Below are positions 52,468 through 61,479 of a stretch of DNA of 64,000 nt, one piece after another. A program made the position numbers and the translations under genes. Under the pieces are notes generated by a model, which made no database searches, had not been told where the DNA came from, and saw nothing but the letters and a program-made list of their open reading frames with translations. The stretch covers positions 357,679 to 421,678 of the forward strand of contig JAEPNP010000005.1 of the NCBI GenBank assembly GCA_017643395.1. The letters are read 5' to 3'. The stretch comes from Rhodothermales bacterium. GTDB taxonomy: Bacteria > Bacteroidota > Rhodothermia > Rhodothermales > UBA10348. Numbering within the stretch: the first letter of the stretch is position 1; each line of letters begins with the position of its first letter.

Positions 52468-53667
52468 TCAGGCCGCCCTCGCCGCCGCGACCCGATCGGC
52501 GATGGTGCGTCCGATCTGCAGCCCTGCCGTGGCGGCCGGAGACGGAGCGTTGCAGACGTGGATCTGATGCGGACGTTCGAGAATGAGGAAGTCGTCCGCC
52601 ATGGAGCCATCCGGCATGACCGCCTGCGCGCGAATGCCTGACGGCGCCGGCTTCAGGTGCTCCTTCCGTACCGCGGGAATCAGTCGCTGCAGCTGCTTGA
52701 GGTACTGTCCCTTGAAGAGGGCGCAACTCAATTCGTGGATGCCCTGCCGCCAATGCTCCGACATGAGGTGGCGGAATCCGCTGTACCGCAGGTAGTCCCA
52801 CATATCGAGCAGGTTGACCTGGGGAATGCGGTACCCTTCCCGGGCAAACGCCAGCAGAGCGTTCGGTCCGCACTCCACTCCCCCGTTGACCATGCGCGTG
52901 AAATGCACGCCCAGAAAGGGGTACGCCGGGTTCGGCACGGGGTAAATGAGAGTATTGCAGAGGTGCTCTGCCTCCGGCGCCAACTCGTGGTAGTGACCCC
53001 GGAATGGCACGATGCGCAGCCCGGGGTTGACGCCTCCCATACGGGCGATGCGGTCCGAGTGCAGTCCCGCGCAGTTCACGAAGAGCGAGGCTTTCAGGTC
53101 GCCCTGGCTGGTGCCGACCACCATGCCCCCCGACTCCTGACGGAGATCCCGCACGGCCGTGCCCTTGCGGATCTCAACGCCTAGTTCGGTAGCCCTTTCC
53201 GCAATGCGCGTACAGACGGCGGCATAGTCGGTGATTCCGGCATCCTCCACGTGCACGGCGGCCAGGCCGGTCACGTGTGGTTCGTGCTCCCGGAGCCCAT
53301 CGGCCGTAACCCAGGAACAGGCGACCCCATTGGCCTGCCCGCGCTCAAAAATCCCCCTGAGTCGCGCTACCTCGTCTTCGGTAACCGCCACGATGACCTT
53401 GCCGCACATGTCATACGGCAGGTTTTCCCGCTCGCAGAACTCCACGAGTGTTCGACGCCCGACCGTGCAGTTTCTGGCTTTCAGGGAGCCGGGTTTGTAG
53501 TAGATGCCCGAATGGATGACGCCAGAGTTGCGGCCGGTCTGATGGGCCGCCAGTCGGTCCTCCTTCTCCAGGACAACGATGGGGCCCAGCCCGTCCTGCG
53601 CCAGGCGATAGGCCGTCGATAGTCCTACGATGCCGCCGCCGGCTACGGCGACCTCAAACTGTTCCAT
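52468..53667 (-). CDS. lhgO: L-2-hydroxyglutarate oxidase
   Basis: A 399-residue FAD enzyme that oxidises L-2-hydroxyglutarate to 2-oxoglutarate at the membrane. Family marks: VAGGGIVGLSTAYRLAQ (FAD), AAHQTGRNSGVIHSGIYY (substrate loop), MCGKVIVA, ITDYAAVCTRIA, FVNCAGLHSDRIA, FRGHYHELAPEAEHL and the late HVCNAPSPAATAGLQIG. Length matches E. coli LhgO (422). Its start codon directly abuts the stop of the PLP enzyme gene upstream, so the two are cotranscribed. Confidence 0.94.
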   Translation of the reverse strand: MEQFEVAVAGGGIVGLSTAYRLAQDGLGPIVVLEKEDRLAAHQTGRNSGVIHSGIYYKPGSLKARNCTVGRRTLVEFCERENLPYDMCGKVIVAVTEDEVARLRGIFERGQANGVACSWVTADGLREHEPHVTGLAAVHVEDAGITDYAAVCTRIAERATELGVEIRKGTAVRDLRQESGGMVVGTSQGDLKASLFVNCAGLHSDRIARMGGVNPGLRIVPFRGHYHELAPEAEHLCNTLIYPVPNPAYPFLGVHFTRMVNGGVECGPNALLAFAREGYRIPQVNLLDMWDYLRYSGFRHLMSEHWRQGIHELSCALFKGQYLKQLQRLIPAVRKEHLKPAPSGIRAQAVMPDGSMADDFLILERPHQIHVCNAPSPAATAGLQIGRTIADRVAAARAA

Positions 53668-54978
53668 CTACGCCTTGTACTTGTCGGGCAGGCCATGATT
53701 CAGGAGGTACTGCATCGCATCGACAAAGCGATCCAGTTCCTCGAGGGTGGTGTACACGTTCGGCGTAATGCGATTGCCCTCAAACTCGGCGTGCTTGATC
53801 GGGGTAACGATGATGCGGTGCCGATCCCAAAGAAAACGACCGATGGCCGCACAGTCGATGCCGTCCACGTCCACGACGCCGATGCCACAACTCTGGCCCG
53901 GCTTCAAGCTGGTCTGCAGGGTGACGCGCGGATCCTCTAGCAGCGTATCCGCCCAGTAGCGGGTCAGATAGCGCAGACGTTCGGTCTTGCGATCGGCGCC
54001 GATACCCTGGTGGAAGGTCAGCGCCTCACCGATGGCCAGGTAGTTTGCGGCCGGATGGGTACCGATCTCCTCGAACTTGCGAATATCGCCGTCCATCTTT
54101 TCGGGCGCGGCCATCATCGGCCACAGCCCCGGGATCTTGTCCTTGCGCACGTACAGCATGCCGGTACCGTGCGGGGCAAAGAGCCATTTGTGCAGGCTGG
54201 TTGCGTAGTAGTCGCAGTCCAGGTCCTCATGCTTGAAGGTGAAGTGCGCAAACGAGTGGGCGCCGTCCACAATCACCGGAATGTCGTACCGGCGGGCCAT
54301 GTGCACGACTTTCTTCACGGGCAGGATCTGCCCGGTGATATTGACGATGTGGCACATGAGGATGGCCTTGGTGCGCGGCGTGATGTGCTCTTCAAACAGC
54401 CGCACCACCTCGTCGTCATCTTCAGCCGGGATCGGCAGCGGAAATTGTACCAGCTTGATGCCTTCGCGGCGTTCACGCTGCTGGAAGGTCGTGATCATGC
54501 GCCCATAGTCATGGGTCGTCGTCAGCACCTCATCGCCCGCCCGCAGGTCGATGCCCAGTTGGCAAATCTGTAGGCCCTCCGACGCGTTTCTGGTCAGTGC
54601 AATCTCCTCGCCGTCGGCGCCGAACTCCCGGGCGATGCGCTGTCGCACGCCCTCCCGCTGGGGCTCCAGAATGCGCCACATGGTGTACACCGGCGCTTTG
54701 TTGGAATAGTCCAGGTGCCGCTTCATGGCGTCCTGAACCACCGCCGGGGCCGGGCTGACACCGCCGTTGTTCAGATTGACCAGGGACCGGTCCACCGTCC
54801 AGGCCTGCTGGATTCGGTACCAGAATTCCTCATCCGTGGCCAGTTCCTCGGGCGTGCCCGGCCAGGCGTTCAGGGTTTCGAGAAGGGCCGGGATGCCGGC
54901 TGGATTCAGGGCGGCGGTGGCGACGGCAGCTGCGGCCGGTCTCCCCACCGCGCCCAGGAAGGCGCGTCGCGAGTACAT
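53668..54978 (-). CDS. Tat-exported class-V aminotransferase-fold PLP enzyme
   Basis: A 436-residue PLP-dependent enzyme of the cysteine desulfurase/isopenicillin-N epimerase family. The first residues MYSRRAFLGAVGRPAAAAVATAA are a twin-arginine signal. The core shows LVNLNNGGVSPAP, TRNASEGLQICQLGI (phosphate-binding), VIVDGAHSFAH (Asp-His pair) and the PLP Lys in YYATSLHKWLFAP. Tat export fits a folded, cofactor-loaded protein. Isopenicillin-epimerase-like members commonly carry such signals and are of unknown reaction. No Cys active-site loop typical of desulfurases is obvious. The stop abuts the lhgO start. Confidence 0.9.
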   Translation of the reverse strand: MYSRRAFLGAVGRPAAAAVATAALNPAGIPALLETLNAWPGTPEELATDEEFWYRIQQAWTVDRSLVNLNNGGVSPAPAVVQDAMKRHLDYSNKAPVYTMWRILEPQREGVRQRIAREFGADGEEIALTRNASEGLQICQLGIDLRAGDEVLTTTHDYGRMITTFQQRERREGIKLVQFPLPIPAEDDDEVVRLFEEHITPRTKAILMCHIVNITGQILPVKKVVHMARRYDIPVIVDGAHSFAHFTFKHEDLDCDYYATSLHKWLFAPHGTGMLYVRKDKIPGLWPMMAAPEKMDGDIRKFEEIGTHPAANYLAIGEALTFHQGIGADRKTERLRYLTRYWADTLLEDPRVTLQTSLKPGQSCGIGVVDVDGIDCAAIGRFLWDRHRIIVTPIKHAEFEGNRITPNVYTTLEELDRFVDAMQYLLNHGLPDKYKA

Positions 54979-55046
54979 GGGTGCGCTGGGAGGTGCTCAG
55001 ACCGGCAAGGTAACGGCTGGTCCCGGCTTGCCAAAGTGCTACCGTC

Positions 55047-55613
55047 TCAGGGCAGCACAATGCACCCGACTTCTTCCGAGTGATCGATGATCAGCGCATC
55101 CGACGGCACGTCTCGAATCAGTCGCAGGATGGCCCAATCGCCAACGGCCGACACCAGCATGAGGTACCCGAACATGGTCGCAAACGCATGGTTGGTCGAG
55201 ATGCCGTAGAGCACGGGCGCGACTCCCAGCACGAAACCGGGCAGCGCGAGAATGAAGCGATACCAGCGCGCCGTCACCGGACGGTCCCCGTGCACGAACA
55301 CCACACCGTCGCGCCAGCGCACCCCGAAGTGCAGCTCGCCCAACCGGACGCCGGCGGCGAGCATGGGCAGAATGTGAAGCAATTCGTGCACCACAATCGC
55401 AACCACGTAGGCAACCAGCAGCCACAAACCGGCCTGCGCCCAGGCATCCGCGCTCGCGTGAGGCCATCCCCAGATGACCAAGTGAAGGCCCAGCGTGGCC
55501 AGAGTCAGCGGGGCCAGTCCCCGCCAGAGGATCGACAGGATTTCGTCTACGCTGAGCGTGCGCTCGTCGCCTTCAAGCGTCGCGGCATCAGGCTGCAAGC
55601 GTTGGGAAGACAT
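55047..55613 (-). CDS. DUF3267 membrane metalloprotease-like protein
   Basis: A 188-residue membrane protein with four or five hydrophobic helices. The second contains VVHELLHILPML, the HExxH zinc motif of the DUF3267 family (site-2-protease-like). The rest of the family pattern includes LHFGVRWRDGVVFVHGDRP and a cluster of helices near 115-160. The start overlaps the small membrane-protein gene by 26 bases. It is the last gene of a group behind the carbamoyltransferase. Confidence 0.83.
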   Translation of the reverse strand: MSSQRLQPDAATLEGDERTLSVDEILSILWRGLAPLTLATLGLHLVIWGWPHASADAWAQAGLWLLVAYVVAIVVHELLHILPMLAAGVRLGELHFGVRWRDGVVFVHGDRPVTARWYRFILALPGFVLGVAPVLYGISTNHAFATMFGYLMLVSAVGDWAILRLIRDVPSDALIIDHSEEVGCIVLP

Positions 55614-55824
55614 CGTACAGCGAACGGCCCATGAAATAGATGGCGAGCATGGTCAGTACGAATACCAGGGTTACGAGTGCCGGAGGACGATAGACCTCCT
55701 CCAGAAGCCGATCCCCGTAGTACCGATCGTCTTCCTCGTACCGCTCCATGCGCTCGTCGCGGTAGCGTTCGAGGTCGGCGTCCTGGTACCGCTCGATGCT
55801 CTGTGTCTGTTCGTTTGCTGCCAT
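55588..55824 (-). CDS. Small one-helix membrane protein
   Basis: A 78-residue protein with an acidic, Arg/Tyr/Glu-rich cytoplasmic half (YQDADLERYRDERMERYEED) and a C-terminal membrane helix (PPALVTLVFVLTMLAIYFMG). The ATG at 55824 is preferred over 55863. Its stop lies inside the DUF3267 gene (26-base overlap), so expression is coupled. The 96-base gap to the carbamoyltransferase may contain a promoter. No family recognised; small DUF5989-like proteins that accompany carbamoyltransferases are a possible relation. Confidence 0.7.
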   Translation of the reverse strand: MAANEQTQSIERYQDADLERYRDERMERYEEDDRYYGDRLLEEVYRPPALVTLVFVLTMLAIYFMGRSLYDVFPTLAA

Positions 55825-55920
55825 GAGTCCGTGAATGCCGTCCGGGCATGCTTCGTCCTTCAAGGATACGTGCGAAAAGGCCGATTTCGCGCTCCGGGTG
55901 GGATGAATTCGACCGACCGC

Positions 55921-57714
55921 TCAGTCCAGCCCAAAAGCCGCGGCTACCTGCTCTGCATCCATAAGCTCGGCGTCGGCCTCGGGAATCATCTCCTTGGTCA
56001 CCAGGAAAGGGCCCAGGACCAGAGCGTCCATGTGCGTGTGCCGAAAACATCGGTAGGCATCCTGGGGCGTACATACGATGGGCTCTCCGCGCACATTGAA
56101 GCTGGTATTCACCAGGACCGGACAGCCCGTCCTCTGCTCAAACGCACGCAACAGCGCGTGGTAACCGGGATTGCTTTGCGCACTGACGGTTTGCACGCGT
56201 GCCGAGCCGTCCACGTGGGTCACCGCCGGAATGCGTGAATCGATGTGCTGCAGCCGGTCCAGTCCCTCACCTTCAATGCGGGCATCCCGGACATCGCACA
56301 CCAGCAGCATGTAGGGACTCTCGGCCTCGAGGTCGAATTCCTGCGCCGTGCGCTCAGCGAGCACGCTCGGCGCAAACGGCCGAAAGCTCTCACGGAACTT
56401 GATTTTCAGGTTCACGCGTCGTTGCACCTCCCGACCGCGCGGGTCCGCCAGGATGGATCTGTTTCCGAGCGCGCGGGGTCCGAACTCCATGCGGCCGTCA
56501 AACCGGCCTACCACCTTGCCGGACGCCAGCACCTCGGCGATCTCCTCCGCAGGCTGTTCCATGCGGCGAAACGGGATGTCCTCTTCCTGCAGAAAGGCCC
56601 GCAATTCCGAATCTGACCAGGCGGGGCCGAGATACGCGCCCTGCATGGCATCTGAAGGGTCCTCCCGCGGAGCTCCGCCGTGCAGATACCAGGCCGCCAG
56701 CGCCGCACCCAGCGCTCCCCCAGCATCGCCGGCTGCCGGCTGGATCCAGAGCCGTTCGAACGGGCTCTCGCGCAGCAGGCGACCGTTGGCCACGCAGTTC
56801 AGGGCGACACCCCCGGCCAGGCACAGGTTCGAAGCGCCGGTCTCGCGATGGGCCTCCGCGGCCAGAAGCAGCATGGCCTGCTCGATGACCACCTGCACGC
56901 TACGCGCGAGATCCATCTCCCGGCGGGTCAGCGGCGACTCGGGATCGCGTCGCGGCCCGTCGAAAAGTCGCTCGAACGACCGCCCGGTCATGGTCAACCC
57001 GGTCGCGAACGTGAAATGGTCCATGTTCAGGCGGAAGGACCCATCGTCCCGGAGGTCGATCAGGTGATCCCTAATAGCCTTCACGTAGCTCGGCTCGCCG
57101 TAGGGAGCGAGCCCCATGAGCTTGTATTCGCCGGAGTTGACCCGGAACCCGCAGAAGTAGGTGAACGCCGAGTAGAGCAGGCCCAGCGAGTGCGGAAAAT
57201 GCAGCTCCTTGCTGAGCGTGAGACTGTTGCCGCGCCCCAGCCCCATGGACGTGGTGGTCCATTCGCCGACCCCATCGGTCGTGACTACCGCGGCCTCGGC
57301 AAACGGAGAGGGAAGAAACGCGCTGGCGGCGTGGCTGAGGTGGTGCTCGGGGTAGAGGATCTGCCCTGAGTAGTCGAGCTCCTTTTCGATGAGCTCCGGA
57401 ATCCACAATTTGCGCCGCAGCCAGATGGGCATGGATTCCAGGAACGAACGCAGGCCGCGTGGTGCGAAACTTACGTACGTCTCCAGGAGCCGCTCAAAGG
57501 TCAGGAAAGGCTTGTCGTAGAAAGCCACCGCATCCACATCGCCCATTTCGATCCCTGCCTCACCCAGGCAGTACGCGATCGCGTGGGATGGGAAAGACGG
57601 ATCGTGCTTGCGCCGGGTAAACCGTTCCTCCTGGGCAGCCGCTGTGATGCGGCCATCCTGCACCAGGCAGGCCGCGGCGTCGTGATACCAGCAGGAAAGG
57701 CCGAGAATGTTCAC
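55921..57714 (-). CDS. Carbamoyltransferase, NodU/CmcH family
   Basis: A 597-residue enzyme that transfers a carbamoyl group from carbamoyl phosphate to a hydroxyl of a sugar or antibiotic-like acceptor. The N-terminal Kae1-like ASKHA half has LGLSCWYHDAAACLVQDG, EERFTRRKHDPSFP, EHHLSHAASAFLPSPF (metal HxxxH) and TTDGVGEW. The C-terminal YrdC-like half has FDGRMEFGPRALGNRSILADP, KFRESFRPFAPSV, NTSFNVRGEPIV. The GTG at 57714 overlaps the upstream stop by four bases (GTGA). The frame begins earlier, but this coupled start fits the domain. No glycosyltransferase, polyketide or capsule genes surround it. Confidence 0.93.
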   Translation of the reverse strand: MNILGLSCWYHDAAACLVQDGRITAAAQEERFTRRKHDPSFPSHAIAYCLGEAGIEMGDVDAVAFYDKPFLTFERLLETYVSFAPRGLRSFLESMPIWLRRKLWIPELIEKELDYSGQILYPEHHLSHAASAFLPSPFAEAAVVTTDGVGEWTTTSMGLGRGNSLTLSKELHFPHSLGLLYSAFTYFCGFRVNSGEYKLMGLAPYGEPSYVKAIRDHLIDLRDDGSFRLNMDHFTFATGLTMTGRSFERLFDGPRRDPESPLTRREMDLARSVQVVIEQAMLLLAAEAHRETGASNLCLAGGVALNCVANGRLLRESPFERLWIQPAAGDAGGALGAALAAWYLHGGAPREDPSDAMQGAYLGPAWSDSELRAFLQEEDIPFRRMEQPAEEIAEVLASGKVVGRFDGRMEFGPRALGNRSILADPRGREVQRRVNLKIKFRESFRPFAPSVLAERTAQEFDLEAESPYMLLVCDVRDARIEGEGLDRLQHIDSRIPAVTHVDGSARVQTVSAQSNPGYHALLRAFEQRTGCPVLVNTSFNVRGEPIVCTPQDAYRCFRHTHMDALVLGPFLVTKEMIPEADAELMDAEQVAAAFGLD

Positions 57715-58553
57715 TTCCCGAAGTGATAGGCGAAGCTGAGCCACGGAATGGCCGGAAAGTCGGCATCCTCGCCCACAACGCCCACCAATCCGAGATCAGC
57801 CGCCAGTCCGGAGCCGAAGAAGCGCACGCCTGCGATAACCACCGCGCCAGCCGCCAGCGTCGGGACGAGATAGGATTCGACCATGAGTTTGGTCCGCCGG
57901 CTGGTTACACGCTCCAGGCCCAGGAGGACGACAGGGTTGGCATCTACCTCACCGTCTGCGAAGCCGAGCCCGGCGCCGACAGTGAACGCCTTGTCGGGGG
58001 CACCGCGGGTCCAGGCACCGTACATCACGCCCGCTCCCCCGCCGTCTCCAAAGCCGGCCAGCACCCCGATACTGCTTTGCGTGCGCCCTGAATTGGAGAT
58101 GCCCAACCTTGGGGCGACCCAGACCACATCGCCAAAGGCCTGTGGCATGAGCAGGGTGCCGCCGGCCATGGTGAAGCGATCCGTGATACCATAGGCTGCA
58201 AACCCGAAAAAGACGTAGTAGGCCGCCAGATAGCCCTCCGACTTCTCGAGACTTCGCCCGGTCGGACCGAAGAATAGGCGCGATCCATGGGGGTCGAATC
58301 TGCGCAGTTCTCCATCGTCGACCCGGCCGCTGATACGTCTTCGCGAGGCGATTTCCGACTTCAGGATTCGGACTTCCGAGCCTCCCAGCGTGCGGAGCAT
58401 GACCACCTCATCGTCTTCTGAGGTGACCGAGCCGACGAACCTGGAGCCGTCCCGGAGCTCGATTTCGGTCAGAACCTGTACCGAATCCGTGCGCGCCTGT
58501 CCGGAGACGGCAACGGCGGGGACCAGCAGAAGGCAAAGCAGGAGATAACGCAT
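57711..58553 (-). CDS. Secreted outer-membrane-type protein of unknown function
   Basis: A 280-residue exported protein. The signal peptide ends at VAVSGQ (about residue 19). Residues 25-75 look like a small beta domain (TEIELRDGSRFVGSVTSEDDE, ILKSEIASRR), and the rest has alternating hydrophobic strands with Gly-rich turns (GVLAGFGDGGGAGVMYGAW, FTVGAGLGFADGEV), ending WLSFAYHFGK with an aromatic near the C-terminus, typical of a beta-barrel. Its stop overlaps the carbamoyltransferase GTG start. Role unknown. Confidence 0.72.
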   Translation of the reverse strand: MRYLLLCLLLVPAVAVSGQARTDSVQVLTEIELRDGSRFVGSVTSEDDEVVMLRTLGGSEVRILKSEIASRRRISGRVDDGELRRFDPHGSRLFFGPTGRSLEKSEGYLAAYYVFFGFAAYGITDRFTMAGGTLLMPQAFGDVVWVAPRLGISNSGRTQSSIGVLAGFGDGGGAGVMYGAWTRGAPDKAFTVGAGLGFADGEVDANPVVLLGLERVTSRRTKLMVESYLVPTLAAGAVVIAGVRFFGSGLAADLGLVGVVGEDADFPAIPWLSFAYHFGK

Positions 58554-58637
58554 GGCCGACAGAATAGGTGATGCCGCCGAGAACGCAACCGCGCCCCACA
58601 GCGGATGGGGAACTCCCCCGTGCAGGTCCCGCGACTG

Positions 58638-61280
58638 CTAGCCCAGCTCAGCCAGAGTCGCCTGAAGTTTCTCGACCTCCACCCTCGCATCGGAGGCCTT
58701 CTGGCGCTCTTTCTCAACCACGGCGGGAGGAGCCTTCGAAACGAACTGCTCGTTCTGAAGCTTGCGGGTCACGCCGGCCAGAAACTTCTCTTTCTGCTCG
58801 ATTTCCTTGCGCAGCCGGTCCCGCTCGGCATCCAGATCCACCATGCCGGCCAGGGGCACGTAGACCTGATGCGCGCCGACGACAAACGCGGCCGATGCCT
58901 TTGGCCGATCCATGCCCACACCAACCGTAAGGTCGCTGACGCGGGCAAGCTTCGTGAAGTAGTCGGCGTTGGCTTCGAGCTCGGTTGCAAGGGCCTGGTT
59001 GTCGACGCTTATCGTCGCGGCGATTTCCTTGCCCGGCCCGACGCCGTACCGCGACTTGACGTTGCGCATGCCCGAGATCATCTCCTGGATGAGCGCGAAT
59101 GTCTCCACCGCGGCGCCGTCGACCTCGGCTGTATCGGCCTGCGGCCACGCCTGGTGCATGAGGCTCTCGCCGTCCTCCCGTCCGCGCAGCTGCCACCACA
59201 GATCCTCCGTGATGAACGGCATGAAGGGGTGCAGGAGGTGCAGCATCGTATCGAAGAGATCGCTGGCCAGCGCGATCGCGCCGCGGTCCATCTGCTCCCC
59301 ATACGGCGGCTTTACCAGCTCCAGGAACCAATCGCAGTAGTCGCCCCAGAACAGGGTGTAGATGCGAGTCAGCGCTTCATTCAGGCGATAGCGCTCCAGG
59401 TCTTCCTCGACGGCGGCAATGGTCTGATTGACGCGGCTCACCATCCAGCGCTCGACCAGCGACAGGTCCTCAAAGGAGCGGCTCCGGGCGTAGGTCTGCC
59501 CCTCCTCACGGAACTGCCCGAACACGTTGAACGCGTTCCAGATCTTGTTCGCAAAGTTGCGCCCCATTTCGAAGCGCGTCGGATCCAGTTTGATGTCCTG
59601 CCCCTGCGCGCAGAGGATGGTCAGGGAGAATCGAACCGCATCGGCCCCGTACTGCTCGATCATCTCCAGCGGATCGATGCCGTTGCCGAGGCTCTTGGAC
59701 ATCCACCGGCCGTGCTTGTCCTTGATCATCCCCGTGATGAAGATGTCGCGGTACGGCGGCTCGCCGGTGAAATGCAGGCCCGCCATGATCATGCGGGCAA
59801 TCCAGAAGAAGAGGATGTCGTAGCCGGAAACCAGGACTGAGCCAGGGTAGAAGTACTTCAGGTCCTCCGTCTCGTTGGGCCAACCCAGGGTCGCAAACGG
59901 CCACAGCCAGGAGCTGAACCACGTGTCGAGCACGTCCTCGTCCTGCACCATACCGGGCTCGGGCTGGTCGACGGACACCTTGAATCCTTTCGATTCGTCG
60001 ATCTCGCCCTGTACGTCCAGCCAGTACCAGACTGGAATCCGGTGGCCCCACCAAAGCTGGCGGCTGATGGTCCAGTCCCGGATGTTCTCCAGCCAGCGGA
60101 AGTACTCGTTCTCCCAGCGCTTCGGATGAAACTTGATGGTGCCGTCGCGCACGGCCTCCAGCGCGGGCTCCGCGAGCGGCTTCATGCGCACGAACCACTG
60201 CCGGCTGATCAGCGGTTCGATCACCGCCTTGGACCGGCTGGAGATCGGCACGGTGGTCCGGTACTCCTCGATCTTCTCGAGCAGTCCGGCCGTTTCCAGG
60301 TCCTCGACGATCTTTTTGCGCGCATCGAAGCGGTCCATGCCCTCGTAGGTGCCGCCGTGCTCATTGATGGTCGAGTCCGGGTTCATGATCGAGATGATCT
60401 CCAGCCCGTGCTTCTGACCGATCTCGAAGTCGTTCTTGTCGTGACCGGGGGTCACCTTCAGCGCGCCCGCGCCAAACTCTGATTTGACGTAGTCGTCCGC
60501 GATGATGGGAATCTCACGTCCGACAAGCGGCAGCACCGCCTTCTGTCCGATGAGGCCGGCGTAGCGCTCATCCTCCGGATGCACAGCAATCGCCGTGTCG
60601 CCCAGCATCGTCTCGGGACGCGTGGTCGCAATCGTGATATGCCCATCGCCCGAAGCCAGCGGGTAGCGGATGTACCACAGGTGCCCGTCCCGCTCGACGT
60701 TGTCCACCTCTTCGTCCGAGATGGCCGTCATGTCGACGGGGCACCAGTTGATGAGGTACTCGCCGCGGTAGATCAGGTCCTGCTCATAGAGGCGCACGAA
60801 GACGTCCTGCACCGCGCGCGAGAAGCCTTCGTCCATGGTGAAGCGCTCCTTGGACCAGTCCGCCGAGTCACCCAGACGGCGCTTCTGCTGCAGGATGATC
60901 CCGCCGTACTCCTCCTTCCAGGCCCAGACTTTCTCGACGAACTTTTCGCGGCCGAGGGCATGCCGATCCTGCCCGGTCTCCTTCTTCAGCGTGCGCTCGA
61001 CGACGTTCTGGGTAGCGATGCCGGCGTGGTCCATGCCCGGCAACCACAGCGCCTCATCCCCCTTCATGCGGCGGATGCGCGTGATGGCATCCTGCACCGT
61101 GTCCTGCAGCGCGTGCCCCATGTGCAGCCGCCCCGTCACGTTGGGCGGCGGCATGACGATCACGTGCGGATCCGTGTCGGGATTCGGGCTCGTGCGGAAG
61201 AGGTCATGGGACTCCCAGTACTTGTACCACTTCTGCTCGATGGCATGCGGGTCGTACGAGGGGCGCTTTTCCTGGGACAT
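58638..61280 (-). CDS. valS: Valyl-tRNA synthetase
   Basis: An 880-residue class I aminoacyl-tRNA synthetase. HIGH is seen as LHMGHALQDTVQD, and the zinc/catalytic core follows with WLPGMDHAGIATQNVVER. The editing domain carries TTRPETMLGDTAIAVHPED. KMSKS is seen as RWMSKSLGNGIDP. The anticodon-binding domain and a C-terminal coiled coil (LDAERDRLRKEIEQKEKFLAGV) complete the ValS layout; length matches E. coli ValS (951, with family range down to 870). The ATG at 61280 (MSQEKR) is chosen over an upstream one. The 84-base gap to the next gene and about 200-base gap upstream suggest an independent transcript. Confidence 0.97.
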   Translation of the reverse strand: MSQEKRPSYDPHAIEQKWYKYWESHDLFRTSPNPDTDPHVIVMPPPNVTGRLHMGHALQDTVQDAITRIRRMKGDEALWLPGMDHAGIATQNVVERTLKKETGQDRHALGREKFVEKVWAWKEEYGGIILQQKRRLGDSADWSKERFTMDEGFSRAVQDVFVRLYEQDLIYRGEYLINWCPVDMTAISDEEVDNVERDGHLWYIRYPLASGDGHITIATTRPETMLGDTAIAVHPEDERYAGLIGQKAVLPLVGREIPIIADDYVKSEFGAGALKVTPGHDKNDFEIGQKHGLEIISIMNPDSTINEHGGTYEGMDRFDARKKIVEDLETAGLLEKIEEYRTTVPISSRSKAVIEPLISRQWFVRMKPLAEPALEAVRDGTIKFHPKRWENEYFRWLENIRDWTISRQLWWGHRIPVWYWLDVQGEIDESKGFKVSVDQPEPGMVQDEDVLDTWFSSWLWPFATLGWPNETEDLKYFYPGSVLVSGYDILFFWIARMIMAGLHFTGEPPYRDIFITGMIKDKHGRWMSKSLGNGIDPLEMIEQYGADAVRFSLTILCAQGQDIKLDPTRFEMGRNFANKIWNAFNVFGQFREEGQTYARSRSFEDLSLVERWMVSRVNQTIAAVEEDLERYRLNEALTRIYTLFWGDYCDWFLELVKPPYGEQMDRGAIALASDLFDTMLHLLHPFMPFITEDLWWQLRGREDGESLMHQAWPQADTAEVDGAAVETFALIQEMISGMRNVKSRYGVGPGKEIAATISVDNQALATELEANADYFTKLARVSDLTVGVGMDRPKASAAFVVGAHQVYVPLAGMVDLDAERDRLRKEIEQKEKFLAGVTRKLQNEQFVSKAPPAVVEKERQKASDARVEVEKLQATLAELG

Positions 61281-61479
61281 GGTCCGGGCGATGGGGGGAG
61301 TGCTTCGGGTTGAGAATGGCGCCAACCGTCCGTCTTGGGCGCGGTTTCAGGGCCGCATGGTATTCGTGGAGGCTTGGCGAGGGTGGTCGTTGCCGCCGCG
61401 TCCCGTCAGCCGTGCATGTAACCCGGGCGCCGTTGCCTCGTCCTCCTATCTTTTGAGTGTCAAACTCTCGAGAGCTCCC

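Noticed and set aside
60835..61479. Upstream extension of the Tat-exported epimerase frame
   Set aside because: The extra 215 codons are antisense to valS. The ATG at 61480 starts directly before the Tat motif.
61281..61479. T-box or other tRNA-sensing leader before valS
   Set aside because: No T-box bulge sequence or terminator/antiterminator pair is visible in the 199 bases upstream of valS; such leaders are not usual in Bacteroidota.
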